Of a stretch of 64,000 bases of DNA, positions 1-8,599 are shown one piece after another. The stretch comes from Devosia nitrariae (lineage in GTDB: Bacteria > Pseudomonadota > Alphaproteobacteria > Rhizobiales > Devosiaceae): positions 310,001 through 374,000 of the forward strand of contig NZ_BSNS01000022.1 in assembly GCF_030160115.1 (NCBI RefSeq), read 5' to 3'. The notes below the pieces were generated by a model, which had not been told where the DNA came from, did no database searches, and saw only the letters and a program-made list of their open reading frames with translations. How positions within the stretch are numbered: the first letter of the stretch is position 1; the number at the start of each line of letters is the position of its first letter. Both the position numbers and the translations under genes were made by a program.

Positions 1-439
1 CGATCCAGAAATCGGGCGCCGAAGCCCCGATCAGCGAGACGACCGAGACCAGCCGGTCAAAGAAGCCGCCGATATTGAAGGCGGCAAGTGCCCCGAGCAC
101 GATGGCGGCAACGACCACCAGCCCCATGGTGATCAGCGCCAGCGGCAGCGTCCAGGCGTAGGCTTCGAGCACCACGTCGATCGCCGGACGGGCCTTGCGC
201 AGTGATTCTCCGAAGTCGAGATGGACGAGATCCCAGACATAGCGGCCGAACTGTTCGATGAGCGGCGCGTCAAGTCCGTGGAGGGCCCGGAACTGCTGCT
301 TCATCTGCTCGGTCGCGTCGATCGGCAGGAACAGCACCGCCGGATCGCCCGTCAGGCGCGAGAGAAAGAAGACGAGGATCATCAATCCCATCAGGGAAAG
401 AAGGCTCGCGATCGCCCTTTGTCCGATCAGTCTCGTCAT
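1..439 (-). CDS. Oligopeptide/dipeptide ABC transporter permease (DppB-like), partial
   Basis: The first 146 codons of an inner-membrane permease run off the left edge of the window. The start is the ATG at 439. The N-terminus has the usual DppB/OppB layout: a hydrophobic first helix (residues about 10-27), then a periplasmic segment containing the family-typical PAVLFLP and LGLDAPL-like stretch (here LHGLDAPL), then a second hydrophobic stretch. It would import peptides or other solutes with the binding protein encoded just upstream at 518-2023 on the same strand, 78 bases away with a perfect hairpin between them. The second permease and the ATPases are presumably beyond the window. Substrate cannot be read from the sequence. 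Confidence 0.85.
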   Translation of the reverse strand, partial: MTRLIGQRAIASLLSLMGLMILVFFLSRLTGDPAVLFLPIDATEQMKQQFRALHGLDAPLIEQFGRYVWDLVHLDFGESLRKARPAIDVVLEAYAWTLPLALITMGLVVVAAIVLGALAAFNIGGFFDRLVSVVSLIGASAPDFWI

Positions 440-466
440 GGTCGATCACCCAGGACTTGTAACAGT

Positions 467-494
467 GGTGATGCCGGAGGAATCCGGCATCACC
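467..494 (-). promoter_or_regulatory. Intercistronic hairpin between binding-protein and permease genes
   Basis: A perfect 12-bp stem (GGTGATGCCGGA / TCCGGCATCACC) with a four-base GGAA loop lies between the stop of the binding-protein gene and the start of the permease gene. There is no T-run after it on the minus strand. Such hairpins typically protect the 3' end of the upstream message and lower read-through, so that binding protein exceeds permease. The same arrangement recurs at 11038-11071, 41190-41223 and 49588-49611. Confidence 0.75.
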
Positions 495-517
495 TGACTA
501 TGGACCGTTCGAGGGTC

Positions 518-2023
518 TTACTTGAAGCCGATCTCGGCGAGCTGCAGCTGCGAGTTCGTCGCGATGCTGGGCCTGAAGTCGAGATGCGTGCCCACCCGGC
601 TATGACCCACCATGTGGAACAGCAGCGCGTCGGCCACGATATCCTGCTGCACATAGGCGAAGAGCTCCGACCAAAGCGCGGCGCGCTCCTCTCCGGTGGC
701 GGCGGTGGCACTTTCGATCAGTTCGTCGACCTTGGGATCGCTGATGCCCGACTGGGTGCCGTCGCTGTGATACTTGAAGTACGCAGAGAACACCGGATCG
801 CCACGCGAATTGTCGTGCTGAGCCATGATGAGCTGGGCATTGCGGCCCTCGGGATAGGGCTTGGAATAGTACTGCTCGTGCTCGGCCACTTCCACCATGC
901 GCAGCGACGCATTGAAGCCCACTTCGTTGAGCATCTGCACAATGGCCTCGCCGACTTCCGTCACATGCGGGAAATTCTCGGTGCGCGCGATCACTTCCAC
1001 CGGCGCCTTGACGTTGACACCATCGGCTTCGGCGGCGGCGAGCAGTTCACGAGCCTTGTCCCGGTCATAGGCCGGCGGCTCGAGCTCCGGATTCCAGCCG
1101 AGCGTCGTCGGCGGCACAATGGCGGTCGCCAGCTCCGTGCCCTCGGCGAGGACGGTGCCGATGAACGCCTCGCGCTCGATGGCATGGTTGAGAGCCTGGC
1201 GCACGCGGATGTCGCCCATGGGTTCGACCGAATGGTCGATGCGCAGATAGACCGTCTCCGAGTTCGGATAGGTGAAATCGGTATCGCGATTGTCGGCGAC
1301 CTCTTCGCTGATCTGCGGCGCAATGTCGGCTTCGCCGGCAGCGACCATACCGGCGCGGACAGCGGGCTCGGAGCGGAAGACATAGGTGGCCGAGGTCACG
1401 GCGGGCTGTTCGCCCCAATAGTCGTCGCGGCGGGTCAGCACGATCTGCTGGCCGGCGGTCCACTCCGACAACGCATAAGGTCCGGTGCCGATGGGATCGC
1501 GCACGAACTCCATCGGCGTCTCGGACGGCACGATGGTCACCAGCGACATCAGCAGCGGCAGGATCGGCTGGGCCGGCTCGGCCTTGACGTCGATGGTATT
1601 GTCGTCGACCACAGAGAAGGTCAGTTCGGTATCGGCGAAATAGCGGGCACTCTCGCAGGTGATCTGGTCGCTGAACACGCGGTCGAACGAGTGCTTGACG
1701 TCATTGGCGTCGAACGCCGAGCCGTCCGAGAAGGTCACGCCTTGGCGCAGGTTGAAGCGCCACGAGCCGTCGCCCAGGTCCTCCCAGCTCTCCGCCAAAC
1801 GCGGCATCAGCCCCGCATCGCCACGCACGTCGAGCTCGGTCAGGGTCTCGCTGATGTTCTGCATAACCACGCGGCCGATATTGGAGCGCGTCGCCATGCA
1901 TGGTTCAACGAGGTCCAGGTCTTCGCTGAGCACCACGGTGATATCGGTATCGGCCTGCGCCATTGCCGGAGCGACCGAAGCCGACGCCAGAAGGGCGCCG
2001 ATCAGAATACGCTTCAAAATCAA
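518..2023 (-). CDS. ABC transporter substrate-binding protein, family 5 (peptide/opine/nickel type)
   Basis: A 501-residue periplasmic solute-binding protein of the SBP_bac_5 (DppA/OppA) family. Residues 1-22 form a Sec signal peptide ending in PAMA before QADTD. The mature part has the family signature SWEDLGDGSWRFNLRQGVTFSDG and the DVKHSF segment where such proteins begin lobe I. Length is normal for the family. It is the first gene of a minus-strand operon with the permease at 1-439. It is transcribed away from the catabolic operon that begins at 2327, which suggests, but does not prove, that its ligand feeds those enzymes. Family 5 proteins also bind oligosaccharides and opines, so peptide specificity should not be assumed. 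Confidence 0.9.
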   Translation of the reverse strand: MILKRILIGALLASASVAPAMAQADTDITVVLSEDLDLVEPCMATRSNIGRVVMQNISETLTELDVRGDAGLMPRLAESWEDLGDGSWRFNLRQGVTFSDGSAFDANDVKHSFDRVFSDQITCESARYFADTELTFSVVDDNTIDVKAEPAQPILPLLMSLVTIVPSETPMEFVRDPIGTGPYALSEWTAGQQIVLTRRDDYWGEQPAVTSATYVFRSEPAVRAGMVAAGEADIAPQISEEVADNRDTDFTYPNSETVYLRIDHSVEPMGDIRVRQALNHAIEREAFIGTVLAEGTELATAIVPPTTLGWNPELEPPAYDRDKARELLAAAEADGVNVKAPVEVIARTENFPHVTEVGEAIVQMLNEVGFNASLRMVEVAEHEQYYSKPYPEGRNAQLIMAQHDNSRGDPVFSAYFKYHSDGTQSGISDPKVDELIESATAATGEERAALWSELFAYVQQDIVADALLFHMVGHSRVGTHLDFRPSIATNSQLQLAEIGFK

Positions 2024-2326
2024 TTCTTCCTCCCTTCGCAGCTCGATAAGGCGGCATGGGCGGCGCTGCGGGGGCGTCCATGCAATTCCTTGAAAGGCCG
2101 ACCCGCGGGCGGGTCCACCGTGGCCGGCACTATCACGTTACAACCAGAAGTTGTCAAAGCAAAATTGGGAATGGCCCTAAGCGGGTTGAATTGATGCGGC
2201 ACATCATATTGAAATTTAAGCAGAAAAAATGTGCACCTCTAGGCATCACGCAGAAATTCCGGCAATTATAACTTGACAACATATCCGCCGATGTAAAATT
2301 TGGCGCATCGAGAACGAGGAGAAGAG
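2024..2326. other. Divergent intergenic region between transporter and catabolic operon
   Basis: About 300 bases without a gene. The right part is AT-rich and holds a TTGACA at 2273-2278, followed 15 bases later by TAAAAT (2294-2299), a possible but tightly spaced sigma-70-type promoter for the plus-strand operon. No regulator gene for this cluster is visible on either side, and I see no clear operator dyad. Confidence 0.4.
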
Positions 2327-3496
2327 ATGACTCCGAACGAGATCGCGGCACGCATGACGGGTGAGCTTGTCGACCTGCCGCTGGGCCTGACGGAAGCCTA
2401 CCTCCCCTCGCCCATGGTGCAGAACCATGCCGCCTTCATCGAACGGCTGGACGACGGCACCCTCGCCTGCCTCTGGTTCGGCGGCACGCTCGAGGGCAAG
2501 TCGGACATCTCGATCTATGGCAGCACGCTGGCGCCCGGCGCCGACCGCTGGAGCGCGCCCGTGCAGTTGAGCCGTGATCCGGAGCGCTCCGAGCAGAACC
2601 CGGTCCTCGCCCGGAACGGCAAAGGCTGGCAGCTCTTCCACACCGCCCAGCCAGCAGGCAACCAGGACGAGTGCCTGCTGCGTGCCCGCGAGATCACCCT
2701 TAGCGATGGGAAGCTCACGGGCGGCGAGCCGCGCACGCTCGACCTGCCGCTCGGCACGTTCGTCCGCGCCCGGTTCGTGCGCCGTACGGACGGTGCCTGG
2801 ATGATGCCGGTCTTCCGTTGCATCTCCCGGCCTGGCCAGCGCTGGAACGGCAGCCACGACACCGCCGGCGTCGCCGTCAGCCATGACCACGGCGCCACCT
2901 GGACGCTTTCCGAAGTGCCCGGGTCCATCGGCAGCGTGCACATGACCATCGTGCCGCTCGGCGGCAGCCATATGGCGGCCTTCTACCGCCGCCGGCAATC
3001 GGACTTCGTGCACCGCTCGCAAAGCCTCGACGGCGGCATCACCTGGTCGGCGCCCGAGCCGACCGACGTACCCAACAACAATTCTTCGATCAACGTCGTG
3101 CGCCTCGCCGACGGGCGCCTGGCGATGGTGTGCAATCCGGTGTCGGCCGCCACCTCCAGCGACCGGCGCGCCTCACTCTATGATGAGATCGAGGAAGGCG
3201 ACGACCGCCCCGACGCCACGGGCGGATGCTCGCCCATCTGGGGCGTTCCGCGCGCGCCGCTCACCCTTTGCGTCTCGACCGACGGCGGCCGCAGCTTTCC
3301 CACGCGCCGCATCATCGACGACAGCCCCGGCACGTGCCTGTCCAACAACTCCATCGACGGGCGCAACAAGGAGCTGTCTTACCCCTATCTGCTCGAAGAC
3401 CCGGACGGATCTCTCCACGTCGCCTACACTTACTTCCGGCGGGCCATCAAATATGTTCGCCTGCCCAAGGGTTGGATCGACGGAGACGAGGCGTGA
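2327..3496 (+). CDS. Sialidase-like BNR-repeat protein, cytoplasmic
   Basis: A 389-residue six-bladed propeller protein of the sialidase/neuraminidase superfamily. Three Asp-boxes (S-x-D-x-G-x-x-[WF]) are visible: SHDHGATW at 185-192, SLDGGITW at 233-240 and STDGGRSF at 317-324. RARF at 147-150 could supply an active-site arginine. The ATG at 2327 follows AGGAGAAG; an in-frame TTG at 2300 has no ribosome-binding site. There is no signal peptide, so it should act in the cytoplasm on an imported glycoside or sugar-acid derivative. It opens a tightly coupled operon and overlaps the next gene by four bases (GTGA). Proteins of this type are often labelled exo-alpha-sialidase, but true sialic-acid activity is not shown, and no nanA, nanK or nanE is present. 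Confidence 0.75.
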   Translation: MTPNEIAARMTGELVDLPLGLTEAYLPSPMVQNHAAFIERLDDGTLACLWFGGTLEGKSDISIYGSTLAPGADRWSAPVQLSRDPERSEQNPVLARNGKGWQLFHTAQPAGNQDECLLRAREITLSDGKLTGGEPRTLDLPLGTFVRARFVRRTDGAWMMPVFRCISRPGQRWNGSHDTAGVAVSHDHGATWTLSEVPGSIGSVHMTIVPLGGSHMAAFYRRRQSDFVHRSQSLDGGITWSAPEPTDVPNNNSSINVVRLADGRLAMVCNPVSAATSSDRRASLYDEIEEGDDRPDATGGCSPIWGVPRAPLTLCVSTDGGRSFPTRRIIDDSPGTCLSNNSIDGRNKELSYPYLLEDPDGSLHVAYTYFRRAIKYVRLPKGWIDGDEA

Positions 3497-4440
3497 GCGA
3501 CATCATCGGCATCACTATGGGCGACCCGGCGGGCGTCGGCCCTGAGATCACAGTTCGCGCCGTGGCGGAGATGAGCCGAGAGGACCGTTCGCGCACCCGC
3601 ATATACGGCAACCGCGCAACGCTGGAGAACGCGCTCAAGACAAACGGCCAGTCGCTCGATCTTGCCGAGCTTGTCGAAGATCTGCCCATTGAGGGCGGAC
3701 CGCTTCCCTGGGGCAGGCTCGACCCGCGCGCGGGCGATGCCGCCTTCCGCTTCATCGAGAAGGCCGTACGCGATGCTGAGGCGAACCGCATCGGCTGCGT
3801 CGTCACCGCGCCGATCAACAAGGAAGCGCTCAACCTTGCCGGGCACCACTATGACGGGCACACCGGCATGCTGGCCGCGCTCACCGGACAGAAGTCGGCC
3901 TTTATGCTGTTGGCCTCGGACCGGCTCAAGGTCATCCACGTCTCGACGCATGTGTCGCTGAAGACCGCTATCGACCGGGCGACGCCCGAGCGCATCCTCG
4001 CCACCATCCGCACCGGCAACGATCACCTGAAGCGCATCGGCATCGACAGGCCCCGTATCGCCGTTGCCGGCATCAACCCGCATTGCGGCGAGAGCGGGCT
4101 CTTCGGCACCGAGGACGACGAGCAGGTGGTGCCGGCCGTCGCCCTGGCCAAGGCCGAGGGTATCGACGTTGCCGGTCCGATCTCGGCCGACACCGTATAC
4201 CACCGCGCCTATTCCGGCGCCTTCGATCTGGTCGTGGCGCAATACCACGACCAGGGCCATATCCCGATCAAGCTCGTCGCCTTCGACACCGCCGTCAATG
4301 TTTCGCTGGGCCTGCCCATCGACCGCACCTCGGTCGACCACGGCACCGCCTTCGACATTGCCGGCACCGGCAAGGCCAACCACGTCAACATGAACGCCGC
4401 CATCGCCTATGCGCGCCGGCTGGCCGCGGGGAGGAACTGA
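3493..4440 (+). CDS. pdxA2: PdxA-family 4-phospho-hydroxyacid dehydrogenase (PdxA2-like)
   Basis: A 315-residue NAD-dependent, metal-dependent dehydrogenase of the PdxA family. Seen motifs are [14 protein letters not shown] at the N-terminus, GHTGMLA in the middle, HVSTHVSLK, and [11 protein letters not shown] in the metal-binding part. It starts with GTG at 3493, overlapping the previous stop. Housekeeping PdxA makes pyridoxine; clustered paralogues (PdxA2) oxidise 4-phospho-D-threonate or 4-phospho-D-erythronate in sugar-acid catabolism. The catabolic neighbours favour PdxA2. The DUF1537-type kinase that normally makes its phosphorylated substrate is missing here, so either the kinase is elsewhere or the substrate differs. 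Confidence 0.8.
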   Translation: MSDIIGITMGDPAGVGPEITVRAVAEMSREDRSRTRIYGNRATLENALKTNGQSLDLAELVEDLPIEGGPLPWGRLDPRAGDAAFRFIEKAVRDAEANRIGCVVTAPINKEALNLAGHHYDGHTGMLAALTGQKSAFMLLASDRLKVIHVSTHVSLKTAIDRATPERILATIRTGNDHLKRIGIDRPRIAVAGINPHCGESGLFGTEDDEQVVPAVALAKAEGIDVAGPISADTVYHRAYSGAFDLVVAQYHDQGHIPIKLVAFDTAVNVSLGLPIDRTSVDHGTAFDIAGTGKANHVNMNAAIAYARRLAAGRN

Positions 4441-5372
4441 TGACCAATCCAGCAGAGAAGCTCCCGATCCACGGCGTCTTCTGCGCCTCGGCAACGCCGG
4501 TTCGCGACGACGGCGCGCCCGATCACGCAACCTTCATTACCCACTGCCGTGCGCTCATCGAGGAAGGCTGCGACGGCATTGCCCTGCTCGGCACCACCGG
4601 CGAGGCCAACTCCTTCAGCCTCGCCCAAAGGCAGGACCTGCTCGAACGCGTGATCGACGCCGGCATCGATCCAAAGCGCCTGCTTCCCGGCACCTCGCAG
4701 ACCAATGTGCCCGATACGGTGACGCTGGTGCGTCATGCCGTCGATGCCGGCGTCAAGGCGACGGTGGTGCTGCCGCCCTTCTACTACAAGGGCGTCAGCG
4801 ACGAAGGCCTTTTCCGCTTCTATTCCGAAGTGATCGAGGGCGTCGGCCGCAACGACCTCAAGATCGTCCTCTACCACATCCCGCCCACCTCACAGATCGG
4901 CCTGTCGCTCCCGCTGGTCGGTCGGCTGCTCGAGGCCTTCCCCGGCATCATCGTCGGCATCAAGGACAGCTCCGGCAAGCTCGAGAGCATGGAGTCCTAC
5001 GCCACCGCTTTCGAGAACTTCTCCGTGTTTTCGGGCGCCGACCCCTTCATGCTGCCGCTGCTGCGCTCGGGCGGCGCCGGTTGCATCACCTCGAGCTCCA
5101 ACCTCATCGGCCGGCACCTGCGCGTGGTGTTCGACCACTGGCACGAGCCCGATGCGGAGGCCCGTGTTGCCCGGGCCCAGGAGCGCATCGAAGCCTGGCG
5201 CAACCTCTCCAACGCCTATGTCCAGCTTCCGACCGTCAAGGCGATGCTGGCGCGCCGCCGCAACCATCCGGGCTGGGCGCGCGTGCGCCCGCCGCTGGTC
5301 GAACTGACAGAGGATGAGATCGAAACCGTGTGGGCGAGGATGGCCGAGCTCGAGGCGCAAGAGAATGGCTGA
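4440..5372 (+). CDS. DapA-family Schiff-base lyase/aldolase, catabolic
   Basis: A 310-residue class I aldolase-type TIM barrel of the dihydrodipicolinate synthase/N-acetylneuraminate lyase family. GTTGE at 51-55, Tyr145 in LYHIPP and Schiff-base Lys175 in VGIKDSSG are all present. The ATG overlaps the preceding TGA (ATGA). It differs from the true dapA at 15404-16309: it lacks the YYxRPSQ and EPNP-type segments of lysine-pathway enzymes, and the segment after the barrel is more like 2-keto-3-deoxy sugar-acid aldolases. The likely role is cleavage or dehydration of a keto-acid intermediate in this operon; which one is unknown. Confidence 0.85.
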   Translation: MTNPAEKLPIHGVFCASATPVRDDGAPDHATFITHCRALIEEGCDGIALLGTTGEANSFSLAQRQDLLERVIDAGIDPKRLLPGTSQTNVPDTVTLVRHAVDAGVKATVVLPPFYYKGVSDEGLFRFYSEVIEGVGRNDLKIVLYHIPPTSQIGLSLPLVGRLLEAFPGIIVGIKDSSGKLESMESYATAFENFSVFSGADPFMLPLLRSGGAGCITSSSNLIGRHLRVVFDHWHEPDAEARVARAQERIEAWRNLSNAYVQLPTVKAMLARRRNHPGWARVRPPLVELTEDEIETVWARMAELEAQENG

Positions 5373-6498
5373 GCCCATGCTCTCCATGGCCAGGCAGATT
5401 ACCCTGCTGCAGCCGGCACGGCTCGAGATCGGCGCCGGCGCGGTTGGGCGGCTCGGCCAATGGGCTGAGCCCTACACCCGTATCTTCGTCGTCGCCATGG
5501 CCCCAACCGTCGGCTTTCTCGAGCGCATCGGCCTTTCCGGCAACATCGAGACGTATATCGACCTGCCGCCGGAGCCCGACCTGCCGGCGGTGGAAGCGGC
5601 GATCGCTGCGGCGCGCGCCTTCCGGCCCGACCTCGTCATCGGTCTCGGCGGCGGCTCGGTGATGGACGTCGCCAAGCTCGTCGCCGTGCTCTGGGACAGC
5701 GAGCAGACGGTCCCCGACGTCGTCGGCGTCGGCAAGATCACCGGGCGCCGCACTGCCCTCGCCCAGGTGCCGACCACCTCCGGCACCGGTTCGGAAGCCG
5801 GCATCCGCGCGCTGGTCACCCACCCCGAGACGCTCGCCAAAATGGCCGTTGAGAGCCACTTTATGCTCGCCGATATCGCTGTGCTCGACCCCGAGCTCAC
5901 CTATTCGGTGCCCCCCGCCGTCACCGCAGCGACCGGCGTCGACGCGCTCGCCCATTGCGTTGAATCCTTCACCAACGTCAAGGCGCATCCGCTGATTGAC
6001 GGCTATGCCAACCTCGGCATCTCGCTCGTCGGCCGTTACCTCGCCCGCGCCGTCGCCGATGGCGAGGACACCGAGGCCCGCGCAGGCATGATGCTGGCCT
6101 CCTACTATGGCGGCCTCTGCCTCGGGCCGGTGAACACCGCCGGCGGCCACGCCCTCGCTTATCCGCTCGGCACCCGCCTCAAGCTCCCGCATGGCCTCGC
6201 CAACGCCATCATCTTCCCCCACATCCTCGCCTTCAACGCCCCCGAGCGCCCGGACAAGACCGCGGCGGTCGCCAGCTCGCTGGGGCTTACTGCAAGGCAC
6301 GGGCAGGACATCCTTGCCGACGCCATGGAATGGTGCCGGCAGCTGGGCATCGAGATGCGCCTGTCGCGCCACGGGGCTGAGGAGCAGGACCTGTCGGTCT
6401 GGGCCGAGGAGGCTTTCGCCATCAAACGATTGATCGACAACAACCCCCGCGCGCTGGGGGTCGAGGACATCCTGACGATCTACAGAAGCGCGCTCTGA
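5365..6498 (+). CDS. Iron-containing alcohol dehydrogenase
   Basis: A 377-residue group III (Fe-dependent) alcohol dehydrogenase. It shows GLGGGSVMDVAK (NAD binding), PTTSGTGSEAG, and the metal-binding region with Asp in LADIAVLDP plus His residues in GVDALAHCVES, GGHALAYPLG and LPHGLANAI. The ATG at 5365 overlaps the previous coding sequence by eight bases, so translation is probably coupled. Family members reduce aldehydes such as lactaldehyde, or act as maleylacetate reductases. Next to a DapA-family aldolase, the reasonable guess is reduction of the aldehyde product of that cleavage. Confidence 0.88.
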   Translation: MAEPMLSMARQITLLQPARLEIGAGAVGRLGQWAEPYTRIFVVAMAPTVGFLERIGLSGNIETYIDLPPEPDLPAVEAAIAAARAFRPDLVIGLGGGSVMDVAKLVAVLWDSEQTVPDVVGVGKITGRRTALAQVPTTSGTGSEAGIRALVTHPETLAKMAVESHFMLADIAVLDPELTYSVPPAVTAATGVDALAHCVESFTNVKAHPLIDGYANLGISLVGRYLARAVADGEDTEARAGMMLASYYGGLCLGPVNTAGGHALAYPLGTRLKLPHGLANAIIFPHILAFNAPERPDKTAAVASSLGLTARHGQDILADAMEWCRQLGIEMRLSRHGAEEQDLSVWAEEAFAIKRLIDNNPRALGVEDILTIYRSAL

Positions 6499-6531
6499 TC
6501 GGCACCGACTGAGCTTTTTAAGGAGGAGACC

Positions 6532-7440
6532 ATGTTCAAACCCGTCATCTGCGGGATCGCTCTCGCATGCCTTATCTCCGGCGCAGCACACGCTGAGGCC
6601 ATCACCATCGATGCCAACGACGTGACCTTCAGCGGCGTCGAGCTCTATTCCGATGTACAATACTCGACCTCACCCCTCGGACTGATGCGCAACGAGCTCT
6701 ATCTGGACCTCATGCGCCCCACCAGTGCCGAGCCAGCGCCGGTCGTCATCTTCGTTACCGGCAGCGGCTGGCGCGCCGTAGAGCGTGAACGGCTCCTGCC
6801 TCAACTCGTGCCTCTTGCCGAGGCAGGCTTTGCCGTCGCCTCGATCGACTATCGCGGAATAGGCGAAGCCAAGTTTCCCGAGCCGCAGATGGATGTGAAA
6901 GCGGCCGTCAGGTACCTGCGCGCCAATGCCGGGCTCTACAACCTCGATCCTGAGAACATCGCCGTCTTCGGGCCTTCGGCCGGCGGCCATCTCTCGCTGA
7001 TCGCCGGGCTGACGGGGGAGGACGAAGAGTTCATCGATAAGCGCTGGCCCGGCGTCTCCTCGCAAGTCACGGCCATCGCGACCTTCTACCCGGCGGTCTA
7101 TTTCGGCGAATCCGGCAGCCCCGGCTATGACCTCGGCAGCCTCCACCTCGGCTTCTCGCCGCATGACCCGGCCAACGCCGAGGCAACACGGCATGCCTCG
7201 CCGGAAAGCCATATCGGCCCGGACAGTCCGCCGGTCCTCCTGATCCATGGCACCGAAGACAGCATCGTCCCGATCGCCTCGAGCCAGCGCTTCTACGACG
7301 CCCTCATTGCCGAGAACGTCGATGCAACCTTCATCACCGTTGAGGGCGTAGGCCACGACTTCGAGCAGATGACGAGCGTCCCCGAGGTGAATGAGGCACT
7401 GATCGGCTTCTTCGAGCGGACACTCAAGGCGGACGAGTAA
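6532..7440 (+). CDS. Secreted alpha/beta hydrolase (esterase/lipase, BD-FAE-like)
   Basis: A 302-residue alpha/beta hydrolase with a Sec signal peptide (residues 1-21, cleavage after AHA), hence periplasmic or secreted. The nucleophile elbow is GPSAG at 147-151 (Ser149). The acid is in LLIHGTEDSIVP and the base His in GVGHDF near the C-terminus. The usual HGGG oxyanion segment appears as TGSGW (76-80). The ATG at 6532 has a good AAGGAGGAG 33 bases after the upstream gene. As last gene of the operon, it could deacylate the substrate outside before import by the divergent transporter. Confidence 0.82.
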   Translation: MFKPVICGIALACLISGAAHAEAITIDANDVTFSGVELYSDVQYSTSPLGLMRNELYLDLMRPTSAEPAPVVIFVTGSGWRAVERERLLPQLVPLAEAGFAVASIDYRGIGEAKFPEPQMDVKAAVRYLRANAGLYNLDPENIAVFGPSAGGHLSLIAGLTGEDEEFIDKRWPGVSSQVTAIATFYPAVYFGESGSPGYDLGSLHLGFSPHDPANAEATRHASPESHIGPDSPPVLLIHGTEDSIVPIASSQRFYDALIAENVDATFITVEGVGHDFEQMTSVPEVNEALIGFFERTLKADE

Positions 7441-7786
7441 CGTTTCGCGCGCCTCGCGAGACAGGCGGGCGATGATCTTTCGTGCCCGTTTCATACACCT
7501 TGCGGCTGGCGGGATATCTCAAGATGGATTCCGGCCTTCGCCGGAATGACATTGGGGTTGTGGGAGCGGCCGTGAAGGAGCCGCGGCTTGCGCACCATGC
7601 TTCCCCACCCACCGGCTGTCACCCAGCGCAGGGGGCCCATCCTGAGATTTCGCCACAGCCGCAAGGTGTGTGTGTGCGGCGCACGGAAGGCGCAGCTAAC
7701 CGAACTTTCCATGGTCGACGAGGTGTTCCAGGCTGGTTCCTCGCCTGCACGAGGATGACACGCAGTGGGTGGGGAGAGATGCTGCC
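7441..7786. repeat. Composite intergenic palindromic repeats (REP-like)
   Basis: No gene in this 346-base stretch. Two diverged copies of one unit face each other: 7492-7550 (minus orientation) and 7618-7674 (plus). They share GTCA, CCATC-TGAGAT and AGCCGCAAGGTGT blocks, and the first ends in a perfect CCGG-containing stem (ATTCCGGCCTTCGCCGGAAT). A second inverted pair, CCCCACCCAC at 7603-7612 and GTGGGTGGGG at 7765-7774, each continues into a GTCA-CC block. A related CCCCACCCACCG block recurs at 54834. These look like dispersed REP-type or miniature elements. Confidence 0.65.
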
Positions 7787-8599
7787 CTACCCCAGTTCGA
7801 GGCTCGTCACCCCGTAGATCAAGGGTAGCTCCAGGCTCGGCGGCTCGCCGCGATACATCCGGCTGGTCCGGAACGAAGCCGCAAAGCCGAAACCGGAGAG
7901 CGTTGCTGCGAACTCCCGCTGCGCCACCGGCACGTCGATATGGACGTCCCCGGAAAAGCTGCGCAGCAGTGCCATTGCTGCCTCGAGGTCGGCGGCGAAT
8001 AGCGGGCCGATCTTGGAGCCGCTCCGGCATGGGCGCGACACTGCCCAGCCGACCACGTGTCCATCGCGCTGCAACACCAGGCTGCGATGCGGCGGCGCGA
8101 TCCAGTGGCGGACAAACTCGGACCGCGGCGCCGGAAAGCAACGACGGTCGAGCGCCATGATCTCCGCAGGATCGGTCACTGCCCGCACGCTCGGATACGG
8201 TTCGGGCGCCGGCAAGGTGCCGCTCCAGCGCATGGTGTCGTAGGCGACGACGAAGCCCATGCGGGCATAGTTCGCCTGCTGTTCCGGCACACCGTCGAGC
8301 CCGATCGTACGGTTGCCGAGATATGTCATGCCGGCATCCCACACGGCCTTGCCATGCCCCTGCCCGCGCCAGCCGGGATGGCAGATATAGAGGCCGATGA
8401 ACCCGAAGCGATCATTGTAGGCGACGGCAGAAATGCCGGCGACCAGGGTGTCGCCGATGAAGGCGCCGAAAAAGCCGGAAGGATCGGCGGCCTGGAAGGC
8501 GCGCGCGTCATGAAGGCCAGGATTCCACCCCTCGCCCGCGGCCCAGTCGATGAGGGTCTCGATCTCGGGCAGGGTGAGCGTGCGGATTGTGCGCGTCAT
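7787..8599 (-). CDS. GNAT-family N-acetyltransferase, two-domain
   Basis: A 270-residue protein with an N-terminal GNAT domain carrying the acetyl-CoA motif GWRGQGHGKAVWDAG (about 77-91), followed by a C-terminal domain of the type often found in YitH-like acetyltransferases (Acetyltransf_18). It is the last gene of the PotA-D-B-C operon, and its ATG overlaps the racemase stop by four bases. The substrate is unknown; given the context, a polyamine-like or amino-acid-derived amine imported by the transporter is a fair inference. Confidence 0.82.
   Translation of the reverse strand: MTRTIRTLTLPEIETLIDWAAGEGWNPGLHDARAFQAADPSGFFGAFIGDTLVAGISAVAYNDRFGFIGLYICHPGWRGQGHGKAVWDAGMTYLGNRTIGLDGVPEQQANYARMGFVVAYDTMRWSGTLPAPEPYPSVRAVTDPAEIMALDRRCFPAPRSEFVRHWIAPPHRSLVLQRDGHVVGWAVSRPCRSGSKIGPLFAADLEAAMALLRSFSGDVHIDVPVAQREFAATLSGFGFAASFRTSRMYRGEPPSLELPLIYGVTSLELG

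Noticed and set aside
221-2194. A 657-codon plus-strand open frame across the binding-protein gene
   Set aside because: It is antisense to a clear SBP_bac_5 protein, has His/Arg/Gly-rich composition typical of a shadow frame in GC-rich DNA, and has no domain or ribosome-binding site.
2327-3496. Sialic acid catabolism (nan) cluster
   Set aside because: No N-acetylneuraminate lyase motif set, nanK, nanE or aminosugar genes are present; only the BNR fold is shared.
4440-5372. Lysine-pathway dapA
   Set aside because: It has the Schiff-base Lys and Tyr of the superfamily but lacks the YYxRPSQ and C-terminal lysine-pathway segments, and it is embedded in a catabolic operon; the real dapA is at 15404-16309.
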